Positions 15,650-26,963 of a stretch of 64,000 bases of DNA are shown here, in pieces (position 1 is the first letter of the stretch; every line of letters begins with the position of its first letter). The DNA lies in NCBI RefSeq assembly GCF_003285005.1, contig NZ_QMFA01000008.1, positions 110,866 through 174,865 of the forward strand, in the 5' to 3' direction. Source of the stretch: Paenibacillus sp. YN15 (GTDB lineage Bacteria; Bacillota; Bacilli; Paenibacillales; NBRC-103111). Made by a program: the position numbers and the translations under genes. The notes beneath the pieces were generated by a model, which saw only the letters and a program-made list of their open reading frames with translations, searched no databases and was not told where the DNA came from.

Positions 15650-16024
15650 CTACTTGAGTATATGTATCTCGGCATTCTTCCGAAGGTTCTTCCCGTGCTC
15701 ATAATGGAGATCATTCAGTTTTACCCAGAGCGACGTATATAGACTGTCATCCTCAGCAAGGATCATAAACCACTTTTTAAGAACTTTCTCCGTTTCTCTG
15801 CCATCATTATATACACTGTAATCTTTACAGATCATGGTTTTATATCCTATGTACTTACTTGGACCAAACATGTCCAATTCCGAGATGTAATACCAATGCT
15901 TAAATTCACTTAGCTTCTCTGCAATTAATTTTCCTTCAATGTATTCCCCGTTGGCTAGGTCAGCATTGAACTGCTTCACGTTTACTACCACTTCATCAAG
16001 CTCAGTAACCAGTTCCGCCATCAT
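15650..16024 (-). CDS. Hypothetical protein between two recombinases
   Basis: A 124-residue soluble protein (MMAELVTELDEVVVNVKQFN...) whose stop abuts the stop of the recombinase remnant. A GGGGGA site precedes the start. Aromatic motifs HWYYISELDMFGPSKYIGY and ETEKVLKKWFMI are conspicuous, and the protein looks alpha/beta. The family is unrecognised. It is probably cargo inserted between the two recombination modules. Confidence 0.5.
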   Translation of the reverse strand: MMAELVTELDEVVVNVKQFNADLANGEYIEGKLIAEKLSEFKHWYYISELDMFGPSKYIGYKTMICKDYSVYNDGRETEKVLKKWFMILAEDDSLYTSLWVKLNDLHYEHGKNLRKNAEIHILK

Positions 16025-16107
16025 TTATTCCCCCAGCATCGATTTATGATAATCATCAATTCAACGAGTAGCTTATGATTTCCTCTATTTTCATAGTGTT
16101 GCTTTAC

Positions 16108-16141
16108 GCAGGTATGCCCAAGTGGTATACCTGCTTTTTTT
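16108..16141 (+). terminator. Terminator upstream of the intact recombinase
   Basis: GCAGGTAT...ATACCTGC stem with a T run, only about 40 bases before the recombinase start. It should block transcription entering from upstream. Confidence 0.8.
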
Positions 16142-16179
16142 ATGCCCATAAACCCATATACAAAAGGAGCTGTGTCCAA

Positions 16180-17784
16180 ATGAAGGTAGCCGTCTATGTC
16201 CGTGTATCGTCTGAACACCAAGCTGAAAAAGAATTGTCCATCCCCGCGCAGATGAAAGCCATCCAGCAGTATTGTCAGGAACGCGGGCATATCATCGTAA
16301 ATGAGTTCATTGAGAAAGGGAAATCTGCTAAGACCGATGACCGCCCAGAGTTCCAAAGGATGATTGCAATAGCCAAGCGCTCCAGTCGGCCATTCGAGGC
16401 TATTCTGGTTCACAAGTTTGACCGTTTCTCCCGCAATCGCGATGATCATGTCATTTATAAGTCTCTGCTTGCCAAATGCGGAGTCAAGGTACTTTCAGTG
16501 ACCGAACAGACCGAGGCTGATACCCCACAGGATAAGCTCCTGGAAGGCATGTTGGAGATTATGTCCGAGTTCTTCAACACCAACTTGGCTACAGAAGTAC
16601 GTAAGGGAATGACTCAGAATGCCAAACAGGGCTATAACAATGGCGGCACTCCTCCATATGGTTATCGGACGGAGCATGTAGCGCTGGGGAATCAGAAGAC
16701 TAAGGCAGTTTGGGTTCATGGGCCGCGGGAAGAACTCGATATTATTAGGTGGATTTTTAACCAGTATGCGTATGAGAATGTTGGGTACAAGAAAATCTCC
16801 GACATACTTAATGAGAAGAACGTACCTACTCAGAAGGGAGGGCAATGGTCTGCCAGTACTATCAGAGCGATCATCTATAATGAGGCTTACATTGGCCGCA
16901 GATGCTGGAACAAGCAGGAATATCAAACGAAAGGAGTTAAGTGGCGCGACCGCTCCGAATGGATCATAGCGGAGAATGCACATCCTGCAATCATAACAAA
17001 AGAATTGTTTGAGCTTTGCCAATCTAAAGCGAAAGAGCGGCATAATGGCGGCGGGCAAACTCACAATCCTTTTAGGACAAAGCCTCATTCTCCATTCTGG
17101 TTGCGAGGAATGCTCTTCTGCGATAAATGCGGCTCCAGGTTGGTTGGTAATTCCACATCAACAACTAAGGTTCATGGCGGGCAGAAATACTACCTATGTG
17201 GTGGATATATGAGGAAGGGGAAAGCCTTCTGCCAGTATGTCGGGTGGCGAAAAGAGACTTTAGAAACTCTGGTAGCAAATAAGCTGCGCACCTTTCTTAT
17301 TGGGCTAACCATAAACCAGCAACTTCAAGAGGAACTCATAAGATATCAGGCAGACCAGACACAGCTAGTTAACGTCAATGAGCTTGAATCGGAGATACAG
17401 TTTCTAGAGAAGCGTATTAAGCAAATGGAACTGGAAGTGGCCGATGGCCGTGGCAAAGCTTATTACTCAGATGCCATAAACGAGATGAAAGCCGAACTGC
17501 AAGCTAAACAAACAGAACTACATGCAGCGAATACCCTCTCTAATCACAGTAGAGATGTGTCAGAGCATATTCTAGTCACCTTGAAGGAGGATATTCGAAG
17601 ATTGTTAACGGTATTAGATGAGGAGTCACCAAACCCACAGTCACTGCATGAGCTAGTGCCCAAGTTTATATCCAATGTTATAGTTCACCGTGAGACAAAG
17701 ATTGTCCAAATAACATTGGAAATTGCTCATGATAAGGAAGTACTCTATAGGAAGGTTATAGTCGCTGATTGGCCGAATAAGTAG
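16180..17784 (+). CDS. Large serine recombinase (site-specific integrase)
   Basis: The 534-residue enzyme opens MKVAVYVRVSSEHQAEKELS (serine nucleophile near residue 10). The resolvase catalytic domain has KFDRFSRNRDDH near 90 and the recombinase domain GGTPPYGYR near 160-168. A zinc ribbon (FCDKCGSRLVGN with CGGY..KGKAFCQ) lies around 310-350, followed by a coiled coil at about 390-460 (ESEIQFLEKRIKQMELEV). Length and order match phage/ICE large serine integrases, which catalyse attP x attB integration. The start at 16180 follows AAAAGGAG. It is probably the integrase of this island; its att sites were not identified. It closely resembles the adjacent decayed recombinase at the N terminus. 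Confidence 0.9.
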   Translation: MKVAVYVRVSSEHQAEKELSIPAQMKAIQQYCQERGHIIVNEFIEKGKSAKTDDRPEFQRMIAIAKRSSRPFEAILVHKFDRFSRNRDDHVIYKSLLAKCGVKVLSVTEQTEADTPQDKLLEGMLEIMSEFFNTNLATEVRKGMTQNAKQGYNNGGTPPYGYRTEHVALGNQKTKAVWVHGPREELDIIRWIFNQYAYENVGYKKISDILNEKNVPTQKGGQWSASTIRAIIYNEAYIGRRCWNKQEYQTKGVKWRDRSEWIIAENAHPAIITKELFELCQSKAKERHNGGGQTHNPFRTKPHSPFWLRGMLFCDKCGSRLVGNSTSTTKVHGGQKYYLCGGYMRKGKAFCQYVGWRKETLETLVANKLRTFLIGLTINQQLQEELIRYQADQTQLVNVNELESEIQFLEKRIKQMELEVADGRGKAYYSDAINEMKAELQAKQTELHAANTLSNHSRDVSEHILVTLKEDIRRLLTVLDEESPNPQSLHELVPKFISNVIVHRETKIVQITLEIAHDKEVLYRKVIVADWPNK

Positions 17785-17794
17785 TCTGATCAAT

Positions 17795-17826
17795 GGGGCC
17801 ATACACTGTTATGGCTCCTCTTTTTT
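17795..17826 (+). terminator. Terminator after the recombinase
   Basis: GGGGCCATA pairs with TATGGCTCC, followed by TCTTTTTT. Confidence 0.8.
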
Positions 17827-17830
17827 GTCT

Positions 17831-18199
17831 CTATAGCTGCTTTTGCATTCGATGTACTATTTGCTGTAATCCCGTCAAATTCCCTTTACCAAGCGTTGAG
17901 TAGTAGTCTATATGCTTCTGGGAAGCAAGTAAGGATTTCCGAAAATAATCTTCGCCGAAGTCTTGCCTTATACATTCAAACAGGAATTGGTTAGTCTCAT
18001 TATTAAACGCTCTTTTGTATACACTGCCATCCATCATAGCAAGAAATATGGTTATAAATGCTTGCGCCGAACCCTCTTTCATACCTGTCAGTTCATTGAT
18101 CTTGAATTTACCTTTAGTTCTGGTTATTTGTCCGCGATAGACCATCTTAGCTACTTCATATGCTCCCTTGCTCATTTCCATTGTAATCTTCACATGCAT
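17831..18199 (-). CDS. Hypothetical protein at the island edge
   Basis: A 122-residue protein (MHVKITMEMSKGAYEVAKMV...) behind AAGAGGGGG. It is helical and basic; the segment FKINELTGMKEGSAQAFIT looks like a helix-turn-helix or HNH-associated N-terminal module seen beside mobile-element nucleases, but this is weak. It converges on the serine integrase. It is the last island-type gene before the terminator of ssrA. Confidence 0.5.
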   Translation of the reverse strand: MHVKITMEMSKGAYEVAKMVYRGQITRTKGKFKINELTGMKEGSAQAFITIFLAMMDGSVYKRAFNNETNQFLFECIRQDFGEDYFRKSLLASQKHIDYYSTLGKGNLTGLQQIVHRMQKQL

Positions 18200-18391
18200 C
18201 CCCCTCTTACCATCCGTAATTAATACAATTTTACCATGATTATGTATTCTGGCGACATACTTATTTCATGGTGCTTAGAATGCATTGAGTTCAAATAACA
18301 TGAGAGATTTCTTCGGATTCGATGACCTATTATCAAAAAAAGTCAGCAGTAGCAAGCAATTTCAGCCTCCATGAATAGTACGAAACAAGCT

Positions 18392-18433
18392 GAAAACAGA
18401 AAGAGAGAGCATCCATTTAGGACACTCTCTCAC
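18392..18433 (-). terminator. Terminator of ssrA
   Basis: GAGAGAGTGTCC and GGATGCTCTCTC form a long stem on the minus strand, followed by TTTCTGTTTTC. It is intact, so the island ends to its left or elsewhere. Confidence 0.75.
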
Positions 18434-18441
18434 AAGCAAAA

Positions 18442-18800
18442 TGGAGCCGAGGGGAGTCGAACCCCTGTCCGAAGGCAACGCCACACAGGCTTCTACGGGT
18501 GTAGTCACGGTTTTGATGTCACCCGAGGGTCCCCCCGTAACCGGGTCCCCGTTGGGTCAGCCTGATTGTCTTCTTCCGTTAGCCCCAGGCGGAGACTAGA
18601 CGGCGTATCCCACTAAAGTTGAGCCCTTATCCCGCTACATGGGCGATAGAGAGTAAGAGCCTGGTGACCGTTATTAGGCGGCCAGAGCCAGAGAAGGTTG
18701 TTGTTTGCCGTTTAATAGGCTTTAGCGTTGATAAAGCGGACGCTCCCCACTACCCGCTACCCATGCTCGAACTACCCCCGTCGAATCCAAAAACGGCCCC
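18442..18800 (-). ncRNA. ssrA: tmRNA (transfer-messenger RNA)
   Basis: Read on the minus strand, GGGGCCG at the 5' end pairs with CGGCTCC at the 3' end to form the acceptor stem. A TTCGACTCC T-loop lies near the 3' end. The resume codon and tag frame GGC AAA CAA CAA CCT TCT CTG GCT CTG GCC GCC TAA TAA encode (A)GKQQPSLALAA, the usual degradation-tag ending. The length of 359 matches bacterial tmRNA, and CCA is not encoded. It rescues stalled ribosomes together with SmpB, whose gene is 260 bases upstream. The genomic island lies on its 3' side, a typical integration neighbourhood. Confidence 0.96.
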
Positions 18801-19062
18801 GCGAAGGGATCGTCCTGCCTGACCGGTGGCCGGATGGCACCGCGTCACATGCAGTTGGATTAACCAGGCTCATCTGAGCCGGATGCTCACCGTCCCATGC
18901 TGCAGCGAAGTCGCTTAAGCATGATCCGATGTAAAACTATTATATCACAGCCTTGCTAGGAACGCTAAGGTGGTGCATGGAAGCATACCCGGACGTTGAC
19001 AAGGCAAAGGCTGGAGATACCGCTGGTGTTTCAAATCCGAGAATAAAATGATTCCGACTAAC

Positions 19063-19542
19063 TTATCGCGCAACCTTCTGCCGTTCCCGCAGGGCCCGTT
19101 GGATATCACGCGCTGCATCCCGCTTGGCTTCGGTGTCGCGTTTGTCGTACAGCTTCTTGCCGCGGCCCAGGCCGATCAGCAGCTTGGCGTAGCCGTTCTT
19201 GATGTAGACCTTGAGAGGCACCAGCGTGTAGCCATCCCGCTTGGACTCGCCCAGGAGCTTGTGGATCTGCTGCTTATGAAGAAGCAGCTTCCGCGCCCGG
19301 GTAGGGTCGGTGGGATTAAAGCGGTTGCCTTCCTCAAAAGGACTGATGTGCATGTTGTGAATGAAAGCCTCGCCATTCCGGATCGTAGCGAAGCTGTCCG
19401 AAATATTGGCTTTGCCTCTGCGCAGGGACTTAATCTCCGTGCCGCTCAGCACCATGCCGCATTCATAGGTCTCTTCAATAAAATAGTCATGGGATGCTTT
19501 TTTGTTCTGGGCCAGCACCTTGTCATCATGTTTCTTGCCCAT
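19063..19542 (-). CDS. smpB: SsrA-binding protein SmpB
   Basis: The 159-residue protein carries the SmpB OB-fold core ([55 protein letters not shown]) and the basic C-terminal tail ([20 protein letters not shown]) that enters the ribosomal mRNA channel. It binds tmRNA and places it in the A site of stalled ribosomes. ATG 19542 is chosen because it matches family N termini; a GTG three codons upstream is possible. It is followed by ssrA on the same strand and preceded by rnr, whose product also takes part in tmRNA-dependent decay. Confidence 0.95.
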   Translation of the reverse strand: MGKKHDDKVLAQNKKASHDYFIEETYECGMVLSGTEIKSLRRGKANISDSFATIRNGEAFIHNMHISPFEEGNRFNPTDPTRARKLLLHKQQIHKLLGESKRDGYTLVPLKVYIKNGYAKLLIGLGRGKKLYDKRDTEAKRDAARDIQRALRERQKVAR

Positions 19543-19741
19543 CTGCTCCACACTCCCATCCTCCGGCAGCCGGCAAGGAGGCGGTCGGAAGCTTGATCAT
19601 CGAATGCTTCGCAATGAAGCACCCAGGAGCTAATTGTAGCAACTCCCGCCCGATAAATCAAGATTCCGCCGCCTCCGAAAGACGGCTATATCCGTTTTTT
19701 CCTGAAAGTCACGCCAATCCGGCTGTTCAGCTCACAACGGC

Positions 19742-22700
19742 TTACTTCTTCCGCTTCTTCATGGCCCCCACATAGAATGGCGTACCGCCGTTGCCGTCGA
19801 AGCCGGTGCCTCGGCGTTTGCGTGGAGCGCCCTCTTCACCGGGGGATTCCTGACCATGATCCTGACGGCCTTCGGAGCTGCTGATCATCTCCCAGGAGCG
19901 GGGGACCGGCTCCCGCTCCTGCCGTCCGCGGCCGCCGCGGCGTTCACCACCGCTGCGCTTGCCTGCTCCCGCCGCCTTGCCGCCTTCGGCAACGGCGCTG
20001 CCGCCGCCAGCCGCACCGGCTTCCATGGCGCCGCCTTTGCGCTTGCGCTTCTTGCCAGGGCGCTCCCCTGGCGGCGCCACGCCTGCCTCCGCAGCAGCGC
20101 TACCGCCGCCGGCAAAGCTTGCGTCAGCCGCTCCATGCGGCGCTACACCGGCGTCGCCGCCCTCCACCGGCGTGAGCCGGATGCCGCCTCCCTGGCGGCG
20201 CTTGCCCTTCTTGCCGCGCCCGCCCTCGGCTGCGGCGCGCTCTACCGCCGCCCCGCCGTCCACCGGCGGCGTATACAACAACGGCGCCCCGCTACCTGCG
20301 GCGCCACCGCCACCGCCCCGGCCACTCTTGCCCGCGTGGCCGGCCCCCTTCTTCCGCTTGGGCTCGCGGTGGCCCTGCATACTGTTAACCCCGCCGGCAG
20401 CGCGCTTCCCAGCGCCGCCCTTGCCCCGCCCGTCGGCGGCCTGCTTCCGCCGCCCGTCGCCAAAACCGCCGCCGGGCCGCTGCTGCCGCGGCTTCATATC
20501 CACCATCTCAAAATCGATGGTATGATCACTCATATTCACCCGCGCCACCCGCACCTTCACCTCATCGCCAATGCGGAATATCCGCGAGGTGCGTTCGCCT
20601 ACCAGCGCGTGCAGCTTCTCATGGAAGTGGTAATAATCATCGGCCAGGTCGCTCAGCCGGATCAACCCCTCCACCGTATTGCCCAGCTCCACAAAAATCC
20701 CGAAGTTGGTCACACTGCTGATAATCCCCTCGAACTCCTCGCCCACCTTGTCCAACATGAACTCGGCTTTTTTCAGGGCATCCGTATCCCGCTCGGCGTC
20801 AACGGCAATCCGCTCCCGCTCCGAGGATTGACGGGCAATATCGCCCATCCGCGCATTCAGATACTCGTGCCGCGCATCAGTAAGACCGCCCTTCTCCAGC
20901 ACCTCCCGCATCACCCGGTGAATGATCAGATCGGGATAACGGCGGATAGGCGAGGTGAAGTGGGAATAAAATTCCGTCGCCAGACCAAAGTGGCCCATGC
21001 TCTCTGCTTCATAACGGGCCTGCTTCATCGAACGCAGCAGCACCGTGCTGATTACCGTTTCTTCCTTGGTGTCCTTAATTTCCTCCAGAATGGATTGCAA
21101 GGCCCGGGGATGAACCGCGTTGCCCTTACCGCCCCGCACCGTGTACCCGAAGTTGCCCACAAACTCCATAAAGTGAAGCAGCTTCTCCGAATCCGGCTCC
21201 TCGTGAATCCGATACAGGAAAGGCACCTTCATCCAATAAAAATGCTCCGCCACCGTTTCATTGGCCGCCAGCATAAACTCTTCAATGATCTGCTCCGCGA
21301 TAGTGCGCTCCCGCTTGATAATCGCGGTGGGTTTGCCCTTTTCGTCCACAAGAATCTTCGATTCCTGGAAGTCAAAATCGATAGCCCCCCGGCGCATCCG
21401 CTTGTTCCGCAGCTTCAGAGCCAGCTCCTCCATCAGCAGGAAATCATCCAGCAGCCCGGCATACCGCTCCGCCAGCTGCCGGCCTTCCTCCATCAGCGCT
21501 GCTTCAGCATTCTGGCCTTCAGCCTCTCCACCAACAGCTTTCCCCTCAACATCGGCGCCGGCTTCCATTGCCAAACCATCCGGATACACATCCGGCAGCC
21601 CGGCCTCCGGAATGCTCAGCTCCACCGCCGCCTCCGCAGCATAGGGCGCAGACAACTCCCTTTCCGCCTTGTCGGAACCATCCTTATTCTTCATATAATA
21701 AAGAATCTTGCGGACATTGGTGTAGGTCATCCGCTCCGTCGTTTTGATCACACTGGTAAAAATATCATGATCCACCACATTAGCGTTGGCGTCAAGCTCC
21801 ATCTCGCAGGACATGGTCAGCCTGTCCACCTGGGGATTCAGACTGCAGATGCCGTTGGACAGCCGGTGAGGCAGCATGGGAATCACCCGGTCCACCAGAT
21901 AAACACTGGTGCCGCGCATATACGCTTCCCGGTCCAATGCGGAATTTTCCGTCACATAATAGCTGACATCGGCAATATGTACCCCCAGCTTATAGTTCCC
22001 GTTGGGCAGCCGCTCCACATTCACCGCATCGTCCAGATCCTTGGCGTCCTCGCCGTCAATGGTCACAATCCGCTTGCCCCGGAGATCCCGGCGGCCAACC
22101 AGATCCTCCTCCCGGATCGCATCCGGCACCTGCTCCGCTTCCGCCAGTACATCCTCCGCGAAGGACTCCGGCAGCTGATGCTTGCGGATGATCGAGATAA
22201 TGTCCACACCCGGATCATCCTTGTGTCCCAGCACCTCCACCACCTCGCCGGTAGCGGCAGCCCGTCCTTCCGGATAAGTCAGGAGCTTCACCACCACCTT
22301 CATGCCGGTGACCGCCCCATTCATCTTGTCCTGCGGGATAAAAATATCCCGAATAATCCGCTTATCATCCGGCAGCAGGAAGCCATAGGTTTCATGGTTC
22401 TCGAAGGTGCCCACCAACTGGGTGACCGCCCGGGCCACAATCTTTACTACTTCCCCTTCCATCCGCCCGCCTGCCGGGCCCTTGGTGCTGACCCGCACCA
22501 GAACCGTGTCGCGGTTCATGGCGCCGCCCATGTCATTGGCGTGGATATACACATCAGGATGATCCTTATTCTCCGGCAAAAGAAAGCCGAACCCCTTGGC
22601 ATGAACCTGCATCCGGCCCTTCAACAAATTCATCCGCTCCGGAATCCCGTAGCGTTCCGTACGGGTGCGGTAGATTTCCCCGCTTTCCTCCAGAGCGTTC

Positions 22701-22837
22701 AAGAGCTTCAAAAAATCCCGGAATTCCTGGGCGTTTTCCAGCTCAAAATGCTTCTCCAGCTCCTGATATGTCAACGGCTTGTACGCCGTTTCCCGCATAA
22801 AGTCAAGCAATTGCTGCTCCGTAACCAAACGCGTCAC
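19742..22837 (-). CDS. rnr: Ribonuclease R with long basic tail
   Basis: A 3'-5' exoribonuclease of about 1031 residues. In order: N-terminal winged helix, cold-shock domains ([16 protein letters not shown]), catalytic RNB domain with the metal-binding [13 protein letters not shown], and an S1 domain ([22 protein letters not shown]). It degrades structured and tmRNA-tagged messages. Two features are odd. About 65 extra residues, acidic and alanine-rich, interrupt the RNB domain after the [10 protein letters not shown] segment. Roughly 250 residues of Gly/Ala/Arg/Lys low complexity follow the S1 domain, where Bacillus RNase R has a short lysine tail. The start is probably GTG 22837 or TTG 22828, after AAGGGAAGGGTGA. 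An opposite-strand frame of about 1000 codons is only a GC-skew shadow. Confidence 0.92.
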   Translation of the reverse strand: MTRLVTEQQLLDFMRETAYKPLTYQELEKHFELENAQEFRDFLKLLNALEESGEIYRTRTERYGIPERMNLLKGRMQVHAKGFGFLLPENKDHPDVYIHANDMGGAMNRDTVLVRVSTKGPAGGRMEGEVVKIVARAVTQLVGTFENHETYGFLLPDDKRIIRDIFIPQDKMNGAVTGMKVVVKLLTYPEGRAAATGEVVEVLGHKDDPGVDIISIIRKHQLPESFAEDVLAEAEQVPDAIREEDLVGRRDLRGKRIVTIDGEDAKDLDDAVNVERLPNGNYKLGVHIADVSYYVTENSALDREAYMRGTSVYLVDRVIPMLPHRLSNGICSLNPQVDRLTMSCEMELDANANVVDHDIFTSVIKTTERMTYTNVRKILYYMKNKDGSDKAERELSAPYAAEAAVELSIPEAGLPDVYPDGLAMEAGADVEGKAVGGEAEGQNAEAALMEEGRQLAERYAGLLDDFLLMEELALKLRNKRMRRGAIDFDFQESKILVDEKGKPTAIIKRERTIAEQIIEEFMLAANETVAEHFYWMKVPFLYRIHEEPDSEKLLHFMEFVGNFGYTVRGGKGNAVHPRALQSILEEIKDTKEETVISTVLLRSMKQARYEAESMGHFGLATEFYSHFTSPIRRYPDLIIHRVMREVLEKGGLTDARHEYLNARMGDIARQSSERERIAVDAERDTDALKKAEFMLDKVGEEFEGIISSVTNFGIFVELGNTVEGLIRLSDLADDYYHFHEKLHALVGERTSRIFRIGDEVKVRVARVNMSDHTIDFEMVDMKPRQQRPGGGFGDGRRKQAADGRGKGGAGKRAAGGVNSMQGHREPKRKKGAGHAGKSGRGGGGGAAGSGAPLLYTPPVDGGAAVERAAAEGGRGKKGKRRQGGGIRLTPVEGGDAGVAPHGAADASFAGGGSAAAEAGVAPPGERPGKKRKRKGGAMEAGAAGGGSAVAEGGKAAGAGKRSGGERRGGRGRQEREPVPRSWEMISSSEGRQDHGQESPGEEGAPRKRRGTGFDGNGGTPFYVGAMKKRKK

Positions 22838-23098
22838 CCTTCCCTTTTTGTATTTAGTATGCACACATCTGCCGGAGAATAACGAAGGCAAGGCGTAAGC
22901 CGTACGGAACCTCAAGGCAATTTTTTTCCATAGCAAAAACCCTCTGTACATGCCAACGGCAGGCTTTACCCGAAAGCCTACGTTTGGACTCTATTTTCTT
23001 ACATCGCTTATGTAGAAATCCGGCCTGTGGGCACGAAATATTCGTTCATTCATTTAATACTCTTATACCCTCTTGGCACATGAAACAAACCCGCTCTT

Positions 23099-23905
23099 TT
23101 ATCCCAGCTGGGCGATAAACATGCTGATATCCTGATACACTTCCTCCCGGTCGGAGTCCAGCAGAATGCCGTGGGAGCTGTTGGGATAGACCTTCATTTC
23201 CTTCTTTTGCGAGGAGACCCTGCTGTAGATGTAAGGGGCGCTGGCTGGCAATGCGGCCCGGTCCAGCTCGCCTTGGGCAATGAAGAGAGGCACGCTGACG
23301 CGGTCCAGCTTCTTCTTGACGTGGAACAGCAGCTTGCGGAAGTGGACGACACAAGGAACCGGAGTCCGGTCATACGCCAGAGACTCATTGATCATGTTCT
23401 CCCATCCGGCAGGACGGCGTTTGGAGACATATTTGATGAAGAATTGGACCCACGGGGCAAACATCAGCGTCCGGCTCCCCAAGTGGATGGGAGTGGCTAA
23501 GGTCACGACCCCCGGCACCTGCTCCTCCATAGCCAGCTTCAGGGACAGCAGTCCGCCCATGGAATGGCCGATGGGAATGACCTTGTCATACCCTTCCCTA
23601 ACCAGAACAGCAAACTCGTCCCTCACGCAGCTCCACCAATCCCGGGAGCCTGTCCGGATCATATCCTCCGGAGTTGTGCCGTGACCTGGCAGCAGAATGG
23701 CTTTTACGGTGTATCCCAAATCATTGAGATGATAGCCGAGACGGCGGAATTCCGAAGGCGATCCGGTAAACCCGTGGATCAAAAGCGCCACCGTACCCTT
23801 GTGCTCGCCCCAACCCTCCAGAAAAAACGGCTCCGGTGTGCCAAACTGTCTGTCTGCCGGCCCTTTATCGGCCAGAACTTGCGCTTCCGCGGTGATCGTT
23901 TGCAT
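23099..23905 (-). CDS. Carboxylesterase (alpha/beta hydrolase)
   Basis: The 268-residue hydrolase shows LLIHGFTGSPSEFR (oxyanion region, about 60-73), the nucleophile elbow GHSMGG around 132-137, an acidic residue in AQGELDRAALP, and the terminal histidine in PNSSHGILLD. This is the full Ser-Asp-His triad in the order of Geobacillus Est30/YvaK-type carboxylesterases, which hydrolyse short-chain esters. Its place between secG and rnr matches the secG-yvaK-rnr-smpB order of Bacillus. A hairpin terminator separates it from secG, so it may have its own promoter. Confidence 0.88.
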   Translation of the reverse strand: MQTITAEAQVLADKGPADRQFGTPEPFFLEGWGEHKGTVALLIHGFTGSPSEFRRLGYHLNDLGYTVKAILLPGHGTTPEDMIRTGSRDWWSCVRDEFAVLVREGYDKVIPIGHSMGGLLSLKLAMEEQVPGVVTLATPIHLGSRTLMFAPWVQFFIKYVSKRRPAGWENMINESLAYDRTPVPCVVHFRKLLFHVKKKLDRVSVPLFIAQGELDRAALPASAPYIYSRVSSQKKEMKVYPNSSHGILLDSDREEVYQDISMFIAQLG

Positions 23906-24010
23906 CGTTTCCGTTCCTCCTTCTCCGTGCCCCTTGCTTCTCTAGCGGACGTAGTAGCTGTACAGCAATATATTCCCGCGCCCAGCAAGGTGTGCCCATC
24001 TCTATTTACG

Positions 24011-24046
24011 AATAAATAAAAACAGCAGGAGTATTCCCCTGCTGCG
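24011..24046 (-). terminator. Terminator of secG
   Basis: CAGCAGG and CCTGCTG form a stem, followed on the minus strand by TTTTTATTTATT. Confidence 0.8.
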
Positions 24047-24077
24047 TATCATCTATGTTGGGTAATGAATCCAATCC

Positions 24078-24311
24078 TTATTTCACGAAGTAAGCAACCA
24101 GAAGAGCCACTACGATAAAAGCAATGGCCAGTCCCATCGTTACACGAGAGAGGAGAAGATCCATGCCGCGGGCCTTTTGCTTGCCAAACAGATGCTCTGC
24201 GCCGCCGGTAATGGCACCGGACAATCCTGCGCTTTTGCCCTTCTGAAGCAGAACAACCGCGATCAGACCGATGGATACGATAAGCAGGACTACCTTCAAA
24301 AAGACAACCAT
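24078..24311 (-). CDS. secG: Protein-export membrane protein SecG
   Basis: A 77-residue protein with two membrane helices (about 3-22 and 55-75) and the conserved segment [20 protein letters not shown] with FGKQKARG between them. SecG assists SecYEG-dependent translocation. A GGGAGG site precedes the start. Position next to the carboxylesterase and rnr fits Bacillales order. Confidence 0.93.
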   Translation of the reverse strand: MVVFLKVVLLIVSIGLIAVVLLQKGKSAGLSGAITGGAEHLFGKQKARGMDLLLSRVTMGLAIAFIVVALLVAYFVK

Positions 24312-24500
24312 TAATGTGTACCTCCCAAAGTTTCAAGAGCCTTCAGCAGGCCCAAACAAAGTGTCGTAGTTATAGACAGCAAGAGTATTGTACCACAACA
24401 GGTTTGAAATTACAACGCCTGGGACAAGTTCCAGCCTTGGAAGGCGTCACTCTATTTTCTCCCGCATACAACAATGAGTTTTCCTCTTCAAAAGCCGCCC

Positions 24501-25226
24501 TCAGCGGCGCTCATAACCGCCATAAGCATTGCCCATTTCCCGTTCACCCGGATGGGAGCGGGAGCGGCGTTTGCCGAAGAAGCATTGCAGCGCGCGTTTG
24601 GCGCACCACAGAGCAAACAGGAGAAACCAGACGCCCCACACCGGAGCGGGGATGCCGCTGGCCTGGGCCAGAAGGGTGGCGTCACCTGCCTGGCCAGGTC
24701 TGTTTAGAGCGAGAATCAGAATATACAGCGCACCGGAAACCGATTCCTCCAGCGTCAGAAATGCCAATATCAGATAGTACCATTTCAGCACAACCCGGCT
24801 GCCCCACACCAGTACGACCGCGTTGAGGGCAATAAAGCCGGTAAGCCACATCATGCCGTAGCCGTTGCGCACGAACAAGGCCAGAGATACCACAGCCAGC
24901 AGTGTAACGGCAATTAAGCCTTGCTTTTGGCGGCTGCGGGCATTCAGGGCGAAGAGCAGCCAAGCGAACAGAGAGGCGCTCATATAACCGGCCAGCCCCA
25001 CCGGGATGCGGGACCAGGGTTTGGTGATCAGGCTGCGTGTAACACCGCTGTGGTCGGCGTACAGCTCAATGTACATCACCTTGCCGGATAACAGCAGCGT
25101 TGCCGCGGCATGGCCAAACTCATGGATCATCGTATCCAGATAGCGGAAGAAGGAGGAGAACGGAATGAGATTGGTGACAAACACCGAGCCAATCAAAAAC
25201 AACACCGTCAGCATCCATTTGCTCAT
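24501..25226 (-). CDS. M50-like membrane metallopeptidase
   Basis: A 241-residue integral membrane protein with about six hydrophobic segments. A HEFGHA zinc-binding motif (HExxH) sits near residues 35-40 at the end of the first membrane region, as in the M50B family. The C-terminal tail after the last helix is basic and soluble. A role in intramembrane cleavage is inferred from the motif; the target is unknown. It lies between secG and eno on the same strand, with a terminator upstream. Confidence 0.75.
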   Translation of the reverse strand: MSKWMLTVLFLIGSVFVTNLIPFSSFFRYLDTMIHEFGHAAATLLLSGKVMYIELYADHSGVTRSLITKPWSRIPVGLAGYMSASLFAWLLFALNARSRQKQGLIAVTLLAVVSLALFVRNGYGMMWLTGFIALNAVVLVWGSRVVLKWYYLILAFLTLEESVSGALYILILALNRPGQAGDATLLAQASGIPAPVWGVWFLLFALWCAKRALQCFFGKRRSRSHPGEREMGNAYGGYERR

Positions 25227-25339
25227 CTATTGTTCCTCCCTTGCAGGTATTCGGCATGACCGCCGCACCTGCCTCTGCCTCTTTAGCCGCCGTTTCCTTT
25301 ATCCTAGCTTATATGGGAAAAGGATGCAAATACCGGTTC

Positions 25340-25500
25340 GTTCCCCCCAGCCACTCGACCAAATTAGCGGACCCGATTTTCCGCTATTCGCCAAATCCCC
25401 GCCGTCCCCCGGCATTAGCGGAAACCCGCCTTCTCCTATCATCCGCCATGCCTCTCCACTATGCTCATCCGCCACGCCATCTAACCCCCGCCACGCAAAC
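25340..25500. repeat. Intergenic repeat-type sequence
   Basis: A 335-base gene-free gap between the M50-like gene and eno. It contains TTAGCGGA...TTCCGCTATTCGCC and GCATTAGCGGAAACCCGCC, units resembling those at 56010-56185 and 63780-63965. No gene is seen. Confidence 0.35.
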
Positions 25501-25505
25501 AAAAA

Positions 25506-25534
25506 ACATGCGGCAGGAAATCCCGCCGCATGCC
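25506..25534 (-). terminator. Terminator of the glycolytic operon
   Basis: CATGCGGC...GCCGCATG stem on the minus strand followed by TTTTTTGTTTG, about 30 bases after the eno stop. Confidence 0.85.
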
Positions 25535-25566
25535 GTCAACTCCGCCGCGAGGCGAAGTTCATTATA

Positions 25567-26880
<1,314 letters not shown>

Positions 26881-26963
26881 TTAAGTTATGTGTGTAAATC
26901 GCGCCGCCGGAGACTGCTCTCGAGCGCAAGCCCCCGGTCTGGCCTAAGCCTTTGCTCACAAGC

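Noticed and set aside
18300..18450. Attachment site at the 3' end of ssrA
   Set aside because: The ssrA terminator is intact and no second copy of the ssrA 3' sequence was found in the window; the island's true ends may lie outside or use another site.
19856..22882. Opposite-strand open frame of about 1000 codons across rnr
   Set aside because: It mirrors the GC-rich rnr gene, has no ribosome binding site and its translation is low-complexity with histidine/leucine-rich runs; rnr itself has unmistakable domains.
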